Of a stretch of 64,000 nucleotides of DNA, positions 12,587 to 25,770 are shown in pieces. The DNA is taken from positions 50,361,403 to 50,425,402 of the forward strand of contig CM046303.1 of the NCBI GenBank assembly GCA_025267735.1, in the 5' to 3' direction. The notes under the pieces were generated by a model, which worked only from the letters and a program-made list of their open reading frames with translations, ran no database searches and was not told the origin of the DNA. The position numbers and the translations under genes are program-made. Position 1 is the first letter of the stretch. Each line of letters opens with the position of its first letter. The DNA comes from Mactra quadrangularis. Lineage: Eukaryota > Mollusca > Bivalvia > Venerida > Mactridae.

Positions 12587-12599
12587 TTTAAGTGATAAA

Positions 12600-13080
12600 G
12601 CCTGTTTAAATGATTATTTTTGTTTTATAAGAAACACAATTTTACACCATTTTGTTAATTTTTTTGACGGTGCTACAGCGTGACGTCAATCTTGGTGTTT
12701 TCGCACAGGTTCGTGCTTGTAGTATATTGTATAATGTAAATGTATTCATAACCGAAAGGAAAAAGGTAGACTAAATCAATTAGAAGAATTTATCTCATGC
12801 CAGTAGTTGTCTCTGAAAGTCCGTTGGACTTTATTTTAAAACAAAATCAGCTACCGAAAGAAGACTAACTACCAGAAGAAAAATAGAAGTATTGCTTTAA
12901 ATAGAAAAAAAATTAGACCTGAGTGCTTCAAAGAGCATGTCAATTCACTAACCCAGAAAATTATTCCGACACATTAAAAATGCATATGAATGATTTGGCA
13001 TATAAAATTTCTGATAAATAATTTGAAAATGTTATTTTAACACTTTACAAAAAGTAACTTTATTAAAAGACTTTTGCTAC
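12600..13080. other. Foldback spacer, right part, no recognised content
   Basis: This is single-copy-looking A+T-rich DNA between the SINE and the start of the inverted right arm. No ORF, tRNA or inverted repeat could be supported. Confidence 0.5.
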
Positions 13081-15320
13081 ATACTGAATAAAAGCTACTG
13101 TTTGCGAACAGACTTCAGAATTGGCATATGAATGGGTAGCTGTCTAATCGCAATCCTTTCATATACTTCTGACACAATCTACAAGCATTTACTTGATTTT
13201 GCAAAAAGACCTCTGAATAGACATATGAATGGACAGCTGTCTATTCGCAACTCTAAAATAAACATGTGACACATTCGAAATGCATAATAAGATTTTGCGA
13301 ATAGACTTCTGAATAGACATTTAAATGGACAGCTGTCTATTCGCAACTCTATAATGGACTTCTGACACATCCTTAATGCATATAAAAGATTTTGCGAATA
13401 GACTTCTGAATAGACATTTGAATGGACAGCTGTCTATTCGCCACTTTATAATAGACTTGTGACACATTCTAAATGCATAAAAACGATTTTGCGAAAAGAC
13501 TTCTGAATAGTCTTTTGAATGAACATCTGTCTATTTGCAACTTTATAACAGTCTAAAGACACATTCATAATGCATATATTTGATTTTGCGAAAAGACTTC
13601 TGAATAGACTTTTGAATGGACAGCTCTCTATTCGAAAATCTATAATAGACTTCTGGATCATTATGGACGCATTTACCAGAATTTGCGAATAGACTTCTGA
13701 ATAGACTTTTGAATGGACATCTGTCCATTTGCAACTTTATAACAGTCTACAGACACAATTATTATGCATATATATGATTTTTGCGAAAAGACTTCTGAAT
13801 AGACTTTTGAATGGACATCTGTCCATTTGCAACTTTATAACAGTCTACAGACACATTCATAATGCATATATATGATTTTTACGAAAAGACTTCAGAAAAG
13901 ACTTTTGAATGGACATCTGTCCATTTGCAACTTTATAACAGTCTACAGACACATTCATAATGCATATATATGATTTTTGCGAAAAGACTTCTGAATAGAC
14001 TTTTGAATAGACATCTGTCTATTTGCAACTTTATTACAGTCTACAGACACATTCATAATGCATATATATGATTTTTGCGAAAAGACTTCTGAATAGACTT
14101 TTGAATGGACATCTGTCTATTTGCAACTTTATGACAGTCTACAGACACATTCATAATGTATATATTTGATTTTGCGAATAAACTTCTGAAAAGACTTTTG
14201 AATGGACAGCTCTCTTTTGGAAACTCTATAATAGACTTCTAACACATTCTGAACGCATTTACCGATTTTTTCGAATAGACTTCTGAATAAACTTTGAATG
14301 GACATCTTTCTTTTCGCTACTTTATATCAGAATTCAGCCACATTCTAAATGCATATGCATATGATGTTGCGAATAGACTTCTGAATAGACATTTGAATGG
14401 ACAGCAGTGTATTCGCTACTGTTTGTAAGTTCTGACTCATTCTGAACGCATTTTACAAATTTTGCGAATAGACTTCTGAATAGACTTTTGAATGGACAGC
14501 TCTCTATTCGAACTCTATAATTAAATAGACTTCTGAATAGACATTTAAATGGACATCTGTCTATTTGCAATTTTTAAATAGACTACAGACACATTCTTTA
14601 AGCATATATATGATTTTGCGAATAGACTTCTGAATAAACTTTTGAATGGACAGCTCTCTATTTGTAAATCTAAAATAGACTTCTGACTCATTCCAATCGC
14701 ATTCACCAGATTTTCAAATAGACTTTTGAATAGACATTTGAATGGATATCTGTCAATTCCAAACTTAATAATAGACTTTAGACACAGTCTTAAAGCACAT
14801 ATATGATTTTGTGAATAGATATCCGAATAGACTTTTGAATGGACATTTGTCCCTGGCATTTTGGGAATAGACATCTTGCTCATTCAGATTGCATCACTAT
14901 GTTTTTGCGAATAAACTTCTGAATAGACTTTTGAATGGTCTTTTGTCTCTTTGCGTATTCCACGAGAAGACTTTTAAATCTGTTTGATTGCATTACTGGC
15001 TTTTTTCGAAAAGACTTCGGAATAGACTTTTGAATGGACATTTGTCTATTTATGTATTCTATGAAAAGACCTTTAAATATGTTTTATTGCACTAGTGACT
15101 TTTTTCGAATAGACTTCTGAATAGATTTCCGAATAGACAGCTGTCTTTTCGGCATTTTGTGAACAGATTTTTGTACAGATTTTTTAACTTACCTATGCCT
15201 ATGTATACAGTAAATGCGAATAGATTTCTGAATGAATAGATTTCTCAATACATAGCTGTCTATTGTGCGAATAGACTTTTGAATAGAGAATAGACAATAG
15301 ATAGCTAACTTCACAGACCT
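13080..15320 (-). repeat. Right-arm tandem array with internal terminus
   Basis: These are the same ~98-bp monomers as the left arm in reverse orientation (core 'AGACTTCTGAATAGACTTTTG'). Only one copy of the 'GGATCATTATGGACGC' monomer type (about 13656) is seen here, against seven in the left arm, so the arms expanded independently. The array ends at 15320 with a complete terminus (…AACTTCACAGACCT) that is almost identical to the left end of the element. After it, array sequence resumes immediately (AATTCTGAATGC) with no target-site duplication. Confidence 0.85.
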
Positions 15321-16828
15321 AATTCTGAATGCATATACATGATTTTGCGAATAGACTTCTGAATAGACTTCTGAATAGACATTTGAATGGACATTTGTCT
15401 ATTCGCAACTTTATAATACACTTCAGACACATTCTTAATAATTTTGCGTATAGACTTCTAAATAGACTTTTGAATGGACAGCTCTCTATTCGAAACTCTA
15501 TAAACGATATCAAACTCATTCTGCAGGCATATACATGATTTTGCGAATAGACTTCTGAATAGACATTTGAATGGACATCTGTCTATTTGCAACTTTACAA
15601 TAGCCTACAGACACATTCTTAATGCATATATATGATTTTGCGAATAAACTTCTGAATAGACTTTTGAATGGACAGCTCTCTATTCGAAACTCTATAATAG
15701 ACTTCTGCCTCATTCTGAACGCATTTACCGATTTTTTCGAATAGACTTTTGAATAGACTTTGAATGGACATCTTTCTATTCGCTACTTTAAAATAGACGT
15801 CAGACACATTCTAAATGCGTATTTGCATATGATGTTGCGAATAGACTTCTGAATAGACATTTGAATGGACAGCTGTGTATGTGCTACTGTTTGTTAGTTC
15901 TGACTTATTCTGAACGCATTCACCAAATTTTGCGAATAGATTTCTGAATAGACTTTTGAATGGACAGCTCTCTATTCGAACTCTATAATAGACTTCTGAC
16001 CCATTCTGGACGCATTCACCAGATTTTGCGAATAGACTTCTGAATAGACATTTAAATGGACATCTGTCTATTTGCAACTTTAAAATAGACTACAGACAAA
16101 TTCTTTATGCATATATATGATTTTGCGAATAGACTTCTGAATAGACTTTTGAATGGACAGCTGTCTATTTGAAAATCTATAATAGAATTCTGACTCATTC
16201 CGAATGCATTCACCAGATATTGCAAATAGTCTTTTGAATAGACATTTGAATGGATATCTATCAATCCCCAACTTAATAATAGACTTCAGACACAGTCTTA
16301 AGGCACATATATGATTTTGCGAATAGATATCCGAAAAGACATTTGAATGGACATTTGTCCCTGGATTTTTGGGAATAGACAACTTGATCATTAAGATTTC
16401 ATTACTATGTTTTTGCGAATAAACTTCTGAATAGACTTTTGAAAAGACATTTGTCTCTTTGCGTATTCCACGAAAAGACTTTTAAATCTGTTTGATTGCA
16501 TTACTGGTTTTTTTCGAATAGACTTCGGAATAGACTTTTGAATGGACATTTGTCTATTTATGTATTCTATGAAAAGACTTTTAAATATGTTTTATTGCAC
16601 TAGTGATTTTTTTCGAATAGACTTCTGAATAGATTTCCGAATAGACAGATGTCTTTTCGGCATTTTGTGTACAGATTTTTGTACAGATATTTTAACTTTC
16701 CTATATCAATGTATACAGTAAATGCGAATAGATTTCTGCATGAATAGATTTCTCAATACATAGCTGTCCATTGAGCGAATAGACTTTTGAATAGAGAATA
16801 GACAATAGATCGCTAACTTCACAGACCT
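15321..16828 (-). repeat. Duplicated outer portion of the right arm, with outer terminus
   Basis: This 1508-bp stretch repeats the distal part of the preceding arm. For example 14335-15320 matches 15808-16828 in order, including 'GCATATGATGTTGCGAATAG', the variant 'TTTGTCCCTGG' spacer and the terminal block. Its terminus carries private changes (ATAGATCGCTAAC, TCCTATATCAATGTATACAG) that neither the left end nor the 15320 terminus has, yet it is this outer terminus that is flanked by the target-site duplication. Confidence 0.8.
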
Positions 16829-16837
16829 ACATATCTC
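16829..16837. repeat. Right 9-bp target-site duplication of the foldback element
   Basis: ACATATCTC abuts the outer right terminus …CACAGACCT and matches 8276-8284 perfectly. Confidence 0.9.
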
Positions 16838-19800
16838 CGGAGGTCCTATTATCTTTTACGGATGTGTCTGAGAGGTTTAACTTATCTATCGGGAAATTGT
16901 TTAAATTCTGAAGGATCTCGAGAATGTTTTCCTAACTCCGGAGAAAAAATACCTCTCATTATTCATGTACATTTGTCCTAGCAAATTATATTATGATAGC
17001 GGAAAATATTGAAAACATAATCATAGAATTTCCCTCTTATGTTCGATGTCGGCTTTCAGGAAATACAGGCTTAAAAAAACGTATCATTATTTGTACGCTT
17101 TGACAAATCCTCATTTTAGAAGTTACGATACATATAAGATCAGTTCTATAATATCTTAGTGCGATAATGCGATAATAATGTCTATTTTCCTCCAAAACTT
17201 AGTAAACAGAAAAGTTACCGATATTGTAGAATATGTGAATAGATTTTGTATTATCATATATAATTTTAGACGGGTTTTATCTCGATCAGCCGCGCATCGA
17301 GTTACTGGTGGCTCAGTATATCGGTCAAGTATGTCTCTTATTATCTTTCTGGTTTAGTTTTATGTCATTTACTTGAATAAGTACATGTGTAACTTTCTAT
17401 AATAACAAATAAGACACTAACACCATACAAAATATGAGCATTTGTACTTATTTAACAATAATAATACGCCTCACGGGCACTTTTTCCGCAAATTTTTTTA
17501 TTTTATAAAAGTTAACATGCATTTTTATATTATGCTTAACTAACTTAAAGCACTTACAGTTGTTACCTACTTGTGTATGATTTTATGAACAGGCACTGAA
17601 GTGTTTTGACTGTTCTGTGCTGTCATGTTTGCATTTTATGGCACCAACATCAGTTTTCTGTTTTCACCATGCTTTTTCAACAATGTATACTTCAGAAGTT
17701 ACAAGAGCAAACACAATTATATGTTCGATACGATTTAGCTTCAGCAGTCTAGTCTTTATTCCGTAAGCATCAAATACAAGAACATTGTATCAAATAAGAT
17801 CTAGGTTTGTGCATAAAATCAATTTTACTGCTAGAATCGGCGTAATAAAACTATAATACAGTTTCCACAGAAATACTTGAACAAACCGGTTCGTTTTGAA
17901 TTTTATCACCTAGATAAAAGTCAACAGTCAATGGTAATATAGATAATATAAATTGTAAATCGGTTTTAAGATATTTCGTAAAATAGAAATTCAGCTCAAT
18001 CTGCAATTTTATGCATTTGAAAAATAATAAACTGTATGCATATTTCCCATTCTTTTATGCAAAACGACTAACATTTATTTATTGTGTTGGTTTATTCTAC
18101 GTTACGTTAAATAAAATCACAATGCGATTCAAGATGTATGAGCTTTAGTGAATCGAATGGATGAGTTTGTTATTTACAATTTCTAAAATGTATAATAGTA
18201 GGGTTAACTTAACACTGATTTTCATGAAACGTACTTATTATGATTAAATTCCACAAATCCAAAAGACAATAGATCAATCTGTGACATTGTACAAACGGGT
18301 ATAATACGAAATTCTCGTAACAATTTAAACTGACCACAAATACCATTTAAATGACGCTGCTTTACAACATAAACCTGTTGGCAGACCAATGGCGGGCATA
18401 CTTAAAGTCAAACTGACGATATCAATTACGTTTTAAAGGTAATTAACAATGTTGAACATATCGTTTTCTATTTTCACTAATGATTGGTCAAGCGATTGCT
18501 TGGATAAGAATAACCAATATAGCCCTGGCTTGAGCGTGTGGTAGTATGATTAAACAAATTGTCGTTTTTGAAAATCTCGACATCTGAAAAAAGTTTCATA
18601 AACAATAAAACCGTAGAAAAACGTGAACACAAAGTGTATGTTTCATTATCATAAACTGCGATATACTAACGTATATAAATACCAAGGTTTAGTTGTTAAA
18701 ACGCTCATAGTTATAGTCCGTCGGCGAATTATCAAACATATCTTACAACTGAGAAATTCCTAAAAGACATCAACGATAATGTGGACTACTTTTATCGGAT
18801 TGGACATGTCGTTTCATTCAAGCTAAATGTATCATACCGCCTGCATTATGATACATAGTACATAATGTACTTGTCATTGACACTACGTCAAGTTCAATTA
18901 ACGCAGTAAAACTTTCTTAAGAACAAGTTTTGGGGTATGCAAGTTAATCTTATTTGTAAGAGATATTGAGTGATAACACGATCTACAAGTGATAAGGTTA
19001 AATGGGAATACTGGCTGAATTTAAATATATAGTTAAGCTGTTTTTTTACTTTATATAACACTAGTCAAAACTTTCTTTTTCTCATTTCAGAATTCCTTGT
19101 ATCTGAGTACGTTAATCTTAAGCAAGAAAGATGATGATACACTTGAATAGTTGTTTTGTTGCTAATATATAACTTATAGCTTGTGCATTTCGTCTCTGTG
19201 GATTTTAACTTTTTTGTTTCCGATTGTGCCACAAGAACAATTACTCATTTAAAGGAATAGCGATAAATGCTTTTTGGTAAGTGGTCTTATTTTATGTAAA
19301 ATATGTATTTTATTTGTTTATGAATATTCAAAACAATTTATCTAGAAATAATCAGAAGTTACAACTAAAGGTTCATTTATTGTATAGAATTATGATATGG
19401 GTTATTTTAATCGTATCGCTTGTTGATGGGCTGAAAGAATATTAATCCAATGAACACAAAAATAGCAAGCATCTAACTTAGCTTTGTATAAAATGTTTTC
19501 TTGTTTGTTTAGAATTTGCTGTACTTAAAATAGTGAATTGGATTTATAATTCATATTCTTAGGACGTTTTAACATACAATGTTGTCTTTACATTCCGATT
19601 TGTATTGAGAACATGTGAAAAGCATAAACCAAGTTTATATAATATTTGCCTTTATAGCAAAACAATGTAACGAAAAATTCAATGACGGCTTCAAAAAACA
19701 CATAACATATTACGATTATAACCTGTGTTTTAAATTTACTCAGATACTATCTGGGATACATACTGATTATTGTATTTTAGATGGTAATAATGACGACGTT

Positions 19801-21292
19801 CATATCACTTGCATCTACCTATGATGGTTTTATATCATTGCTGATCAAATTATTCTGTATAAAAAACGAAGTCTCAAATCAAAACCTGATTGCTAGTCCA
19901 TTTTATTAGTTCACGATAATACATATGATATATAGATAAAGTATCATCTAAAATGTCTCTTATTTACCCGAAAGCAAAATCATGTCATTCGCAATAATAA
20001 CATTCATTCATATAACACATTACTTTATCGCGATCTTATAGAATTATGTAACTATCCAATTATTCTATTACCATGGGAATACTCTTGGTTAATAGCCATC
20101 TTGTGTTTTTGTCTGTTTTGCGCTTCATGTCGGGATGAACGGCGACATTATAAATTTCTGACCATTGATTTCATGCAGTTCCATGTATTTGAATATAGTT
20201 TTTAAGTCACAAGTAATAGCAAAACATAAGGCCACTTGTCAACCTTTCCAACCAATTGCTAACAGAAGATTTAATGCAATTTTTGCATGAACTATTTGTT
20301 AGAAATCGTTTAAGGTCACATATTTACAAAATACATAATGGTAATAGTCAATGACATCTTCTATTTAGTAGCTACCTAATTCAGCTGGAATAAGTCGATC
20401 GCCCGTTGCGTGATACATTGCTACATAACGTTCTCTGTCTTGGCAATTATGTCATTTTCAATAATAAGAGCATTCTTTATAAAAAAAGCTTTGGGACTTC
20501 CGGACTAATTTAATTTGTGAGAGATTTTCGTGTACAAATGGAATCTGTGACAATGTTACAATGAATAAAGTAAGATTAATGTGTAAGTGATAAGGGGGTA
20601 TTTAGTATTTATTGTCATTATATCGATCACTCATTTTGCTATTTCTGGGATTGTATTAAGTAGATATATTACTGAATATCAGTAGGATACGTTCAAGATA
20701 GTCTTTTTGACAAACTTGTTTTGTGCTTTTATGACAAAAAAACCTTGACTTTCCAATGCTTCATGATCTGTGTAAATATTTTATGCAAAACAGAATGAAA
20801 TGGCGATCATTGAAAATGGCGATCATTGAAAATAAATCAGTGAAATTTATTAACACATTTATATTCAAATATTTTTGTAAGCTTTACTATTATTTTACAT
20901 AGGATTGTATTAAAATAACGATGATAAATTTATACTTCTTGACGAATTTAAATCGAAGAAAAGTTTTTTTTTATTATTTAATAAATCTGCATCGTACCAA
21001 TAATAGATAAGGGAACGAACGCAGTGAGAAACTGCAAGTGACCTTAGCAACATTATATATAAATTGATAAAAACAATCATGAAATATAGAACACCCATTA
21101 GTCTAGATCTAATCAGGTTTATGATTATCGTTTTTAACTTTATCAAATGACAAACGTACACATGTTCTAAACAGTAGTGTGTTGGTGGCACTTACAGCGT
21201 ATATCTTCGTAAAAACACAATGTAATAGTTTTCGTAAAATGGACTATTCAAGATAATACCCATTTTGAGTGTTATTGATTCACACCTAATAA
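16838..21292. other. A+T-rich intergenic DNA, no supported gene
   Basis: No gene or bounded element was found. A 17-bp unit containing ATGGCGATCATTGAAA is repeated twice in tandem near 20800-20832. The stretch near 16853-16893 weakly resembles 5886-5922 (both contain 'TCGGGAAATTGT' after a GTCTGAGAGG/ATCTGAAAGG-like run), which hints at an old dispersed repeat. Confidence 0.5.
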
Positions 21293-21301
21293 ATGTCATA
21301 T

Positions 21302-21693
21302 CAATCTGATAAAAATCCGATCTAAAATTTTCCGCTCGCCTACTCGCTAATTTAGATCCGGCCTTTTTCAAACGAAGGTCACGTTCAGGTGACCTTTTCT
21401 CATCATAATATTCATGACAAAATTGTTATGATACGTAATTTGTTTACATCGCTTACGCCACGCAATTTGAAATGAGCCGCCCAACCGAAGACTGTGAATA
21501 ATACCGCTGTTAAATTAGCATGCAAACATTGGTCTAAAAATAGAAATTACGAAATCAAAATGTGATTAATAGTGTTTAGATAAAAGCTAAGCATTGATTG
21601 GTCGACACAAAGTTCATCTCGACGTGACCTTCCACGGAGACAGTAGAGATTCTGTACGACAATGCTCTACAGGATATCTGTTTACGGAGATTG
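21302..21693 (+). mobile_element. MULE-like MITE, copy 2 (392 bp)
   Basis: Termini are CAATCTGATAAAAATCC and CGGAGATTG. A perfect 9-bp target-site duplication ATGTCATAT lies at 21293-21301 and 21694-21702. It is full length relative to the 6.4-kb copy and contains the same left stem (AGATC…GATC) and right stem, plus the internal 'GACACAAAGTTCATCTCGAC' block. No coding capacity. The inserted copy moved between strands of otherwise unrelated A+T-rich DNA. Confidence 0.85.
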
Positions 21694-21702
21694 ATGTCAT
21701 AT

Positions 21703-22377
21703 TGACTAAGCTTTTGAATGTTTGACATCAACAAATTAAGTAAATGAACTCGCATAGTATGTAAAGGATGGACAAAACTATTCTTAAAGATCCTATGTCG
21801 TGGTTATACGAATGATATATGGTTATACGTATAATGAAGCTGAATAAATGGTTTAGGATTGGTCATGCATTACGTCGATTCAATCTTATAATGTGAATAT
21901 ATTTGACTTAATTTGGTTTATTTTACTTTTACGTCATCGTTGACGTTAAGTATTCTTACGTCCTCGTCATTTGACTAATCAATGTTGTTGCTAACGGGTT
22001 TAGATTATAAAAATGATAAGGTAACTAATCGGTTGTGTATTTCATCAAGCTGGAAACTCTCGATTCTAAAATCCGCATTTTACAATTTATCCTCTGAGAC
22101 TTTTTAATGATTTGTTTTCCAAAATGTTGCTTATTTCTTTTACCTACAAATGTATTGTTTTAATAACATTGTTTATTGCAACGATTCTATTACAAAACTT
22201 TACAGCATAAAATGAGTGGAATGAATTTCTTCCAGTATTTAAAAGTTAAACTGCTATTATGATTGATATTAATGACAATCTGCAATAGAACATCGACGTG
22301 ACGCCTGAATGATATTTACAGGCTTGAATGTCAATAATGACACCACACGTTTTTATCTTGCGTTGGAAAGATAGTGC
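21703..22377. other. A+T-rich intergenic DNA, no supported gene
   Basis: Nothing recognisable. The short pieces of open frame lack coding character. Confidence 0.5.
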
Positions 22378-22655
22378 CAGGCCCGTAGGAACATGGGGGG
22401 GCTAGGGGGGCTTAGCCCCCCCCTCCCCAATATTTTCAGCAATTATAGTGATTGAGGATCTTAATTTAATCTGTCACACTTAATTGATTGATACATGTAT
22501 ACTTTATCGGCAAAATCAATTTTGCAAACACTTTTTATGGAACAAGATGCACAAATGCAGTGTAAAATTAACATTAAGAAACGTTTCCTCTACTTCTAAA
22601 AATAAATCTTAAATTACCCACCCACCCCCATCTGAAAATGCTTCCTACGTGCCTG
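22378..22655. mobile_element. Candidate hAT-like MITE (278 bp)
   Basis: The ends are inverted: CAGGCCCGTAGGAA at the left and TTCCTACGTGCCTG at the right, 13 of 14 bp complementary. Just inside the left end lies a long G run followed by a C run (GGGGGGGCTAGGGGGGGC…), and inside the right end a CCCACCC-type run, so G/C-rich subtermini also pair. A terminus starting CAG with G-runs recalls hAT-type MITEs. Flanking 8-mers (GATAGTGC, AGTACAAA) do not form a clean target-site duplication, so superfamily and exact ends are uncertain. Confidence 0.55.
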
Positions 22656-22979
22656 AGTACAAATGCTTTAACCTTTTTACAGATATACCACTATATGCAA
22701 TAACTTAGATAATGCATTGTTCAGATATATGCTGTTTAAAGACTGTTGTAATTACAATTATTTACACTGAATCTACTTAAGACCGTACTTGACTATATAA
22801 TGTCTTCTAACTTTCAAGATAATACCATATAACTAGTTCATCAATAAGTTGAGGTTTTGCTATATCAGGAATTCGCTCACATTTAGAACATCTCCGTGAG
22901 ATGACTCTTGACAAATGTTAAACGATGTTAATGAACTACTTGAGAACAATTTACCAAGTTTTACACTAAATACAGTTTT

Positions 22980-25770
22980 TGTTCTGGTACTGGCTCACAA
23001 TCAGTTAATTATAGTATGGGAAGGTCACTGATACCTCCTGCTGACATGTGTGTTTGTTTGTTTCCATTGTGAATTGTTTATGTATTAAAAAGACAGTTTG
23101 TGGGGTAATACATAATTGGTTGTTGGCGGAAGAAATAAATAAGTTTAAACGTGTGAATCAGCATGATTTAGAGGTTACCTTGCTTGACATTGAATCAGGC
23201 ATCCTAGATTTGATTCATGTTCGCAGCAAGTCATACACTTCCAAGTCAAATCAACCGTACTGCCGCTTGTCGCCATAACATGGGATCATCGACAAATCAA
23301 TTGCCATTGCTTCAAAGAAAACTTTGTCACAAAATATCATGGTTTTAGTACTTTAATTTATCTATAAAATAAAACAATACTGCAACTGTTTTAACCAGTA
23401 ATGTTTTAACAGTAATTCACACCTAATACAACTATATATTCAATACAGCTATTATACTATAAATGTCAACTGCAATATCTAACATTTTACTCGTTTAAAT
23501 GGATATTGTTCTTGTAAGAAAACATCCTTGACTAATTATATTATATTCATAGAACACATCTGCAAGAATCATAAACTGGTATATAACAGTTAAACTATGG
23601 ACTAGATGCAAGCTTAAATTTAAAACAAAATAACAACAAATTAATGAATAAAAAATACAACATCCTTTTATGGAATGACATTCATTGACACAGAATAGTT
23701 TTTAGTCAACATACTTCTGAACAAACTTTTATTTCCTACAATTTTGTATAATAGCAATAAAATCCATTATTTATGCCATTTCACAACGACTGTCATAGCT
23801 TTTTATTAAATAAACGAACCGTAATTAGGCAATGACTACTATTATTGCTAGTCCTTGATTACGCCAAATGAAATAAACTTATATGATACTGATGTATCAA
23901 CATTTTGCGTTGTTTCTGAGAAAAAAAAACCTTTTTCATAAGTTTATGAGTTTATTATCCAACTAATGATTGTTTATAGAAGCCGTGTTAGGGGTTGCTC
24001 TAGAAGCGTTGTATTTGGTCATTCTTATTACAACATATTATTTTTGGATCACCAAAACAAAATATAAATTGTGTATGCACATGAATAATTCAGGCAAATG
24101 TACAGTGTTAAAGCCACTATATGAAGATATATTCATTAACAGTAGACTTGAAAACTGTTTTGCAACCATGAAGTTATCAGAATATAACATGCATTAAAGA
24201 CACAATAAACAGTTCAAACTATTCTGCTTTCTTAATTTGAGTCTGACAAAGTGTCCAATTCTTAAAACAGTGGGGTACTTTTATAAGAGCACACTATATT
24301 CATTTATACCCTGATGTTTAATATACCTGATCCAAGATAGTTTATAAGCTTAATTATGTAATTCAGAGTAAGTTTTTTTCTCTAATAAGACTTCATCTTT
24401 AAAATACTCTGATCAAAACTATTGTTTAAAGTATTGACAACCGAATTCTACTTTCGGTTTCGATCTACTTTCACTTTGAGATAAATAAATAACATGAACA
24501 TATCTAAGCAATATTTGCATATATTTAAAAAATCTTGTTCATTAGAGGTGATTGAAATAGATTAATGTCTATTTTCTTTGCAGTCAAAAAACAGACTTAC
24601 TTTTGATATAAGGGCTTTAATATACGACTTCCAGTACATTCTGCTTTAGTAAGCTAACTCACACAATAACCTACTTGTAAATGAAACAATCGATAAGACA
24701 TACAGCGAATCCCGTTGATATGATTTTCAACATTGGAATAGTACTGACTGAGGCAGATTTAAATCTTGCAAATACTTATTTAAAGTAGATCTTTCTGTTC
24801 AAAGAAATTACTTTATCATCGTTATTGCATCCGTTTAAAAAGATGTAGAGATTCGCGAAGAAAACTTGTTTTATCTAGTCGGTCAATTGTAATCTACTGG
24901 CAAGTGTATGTGCTAGTTACTAGATTTATGTTTTGTCTAGATCTGTCCAAAAACCACGTGTAGCAACACGACCAAACAATAGTTGTATGTCACGTAGAGT
25001 GCCAAACATTACATTATAGTACAACATTTTCTAAAATAAGTAGATGTTTCAAATGAGTAATTTAGATTCCGTCATTTCCGTAGCAAGACATGTAATGTCA
25101 GTTTTGACTCGGATTATCAAGCAAATCGAAACAAAATTCTAAAACTTATAGAGTACATACAAAAAAGCGCCGTTGCATTCTAATTTTACTAATAAGATAA
25201 TATATGCATAGGCATAGATACGAAAAGTCAACTAGCATTTGTAATTGCTCTTGCGTAAATGGAATAATCTTGGTTATTTTTTTATGGATTTTGGTTTGTT
25301 TGATTAGATGTTAATAATTTAAGTCTCATAGAAACTGTTCATGTGGGTCACTTTTTTTTAAAACGATAATTGATTATATGAAAATTTAAAACATTTACAA
25401 TAAGTCTCCTTTTTTAAGATGTATTGTTTTATGTCAATTAATGCTTATTTTGTTTTACATTTTCATCGAAAAAATACGTCAATTAAATGAAATCAGTCTC
25501 ATCACAAAATGGCAATAAGACAAATACGTCGCACGTTACATTTGCTATTTTAGTGAACAAGATATCTGCGTTTAAATGAATGGTAGATGTGTTGGCGTGA
25601 AGTTATATTTGTATGGTGAAATGTTGTATAATGTTAAGCTGTGATTTGTAATATACACGTTTTCTGTTGGCAATGCAAGGAAATCTTTTAATTTTTTGGG
25701 GTCTACTGCAGTTTATTAGCGTTTGAATTAATAAGACGAGTAAATGATAAATGAGAGGTTAGCATTACAT
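22980..25770. repeat. Segmental duplication, copy 1
   Basis: Anchors shared in order with 27.06-29.80 kb include: 'GTTCGCAGCAAGTCATACAC' (23219) against 'GGTCGCAGCATATCACACAC' (27185); the TACAACTATAT…CAATACAGCT block (23427 / 28121); 'CATACAGCGAATCCCG' (24700 / 29035); and the long block from 'TTACATTTTCATCGAAA' to 'ATTAATAAGACGAG' (25452-25740 / 29472-29783). It has many substitutions and indels, so the duplication is old. No open gene is kept in either copy. Confidence 0.7.

Larger units (their letters stand above)
8285..16828. mobile_element. Foldback-type (MULE-like) transposable element, 8.5 kb
   Basis: The two ends are inverted copies: the left reads AGGTCTGTGAAGTTAGC and the right is its reverse complement, with high similarity continuing inward for at least ~300 bp. 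A perfect 9-bp target-site duplication abuts both ends. The left arm (8285 to ~11870) and the right arm (~13080-16828) are mostly arrays of the same ~98-bp monomer in opposite orientation, around a ~1.2-kb unlike spacer. This architecture (long inverted arms of short tandem repeats, 9-bp duplication) matches Drosophila Foldback elements, whose relatives include MULEs. No transposase ORF was found, so this copy is probably non-autonomous. The right arm carries an additional internal terminus at 15320, so it is not a simple symmetrical element. Superfamily assignment is inference; boundaries are directly visible. Confidence 0.88.

Noticed and set aside
12490..12597. Functional tRNA gene on the minus strand
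   Set aside because: Box A and B are good, but the sequence continues into a SINE body shared with 42.5 kb and is flanked by a target-site duplication.
13179..16391. Minus-strand frames in the right arm, up to 112 codons
   Set aside because: Same repeat artefact as in the left arm, in the opposite orientation.
8480..16600. CRISPR array
   Set aside because: Direct repeats are contiguous and lack unique spacers; the context is eukaryotic and the array is part of a transposable element.
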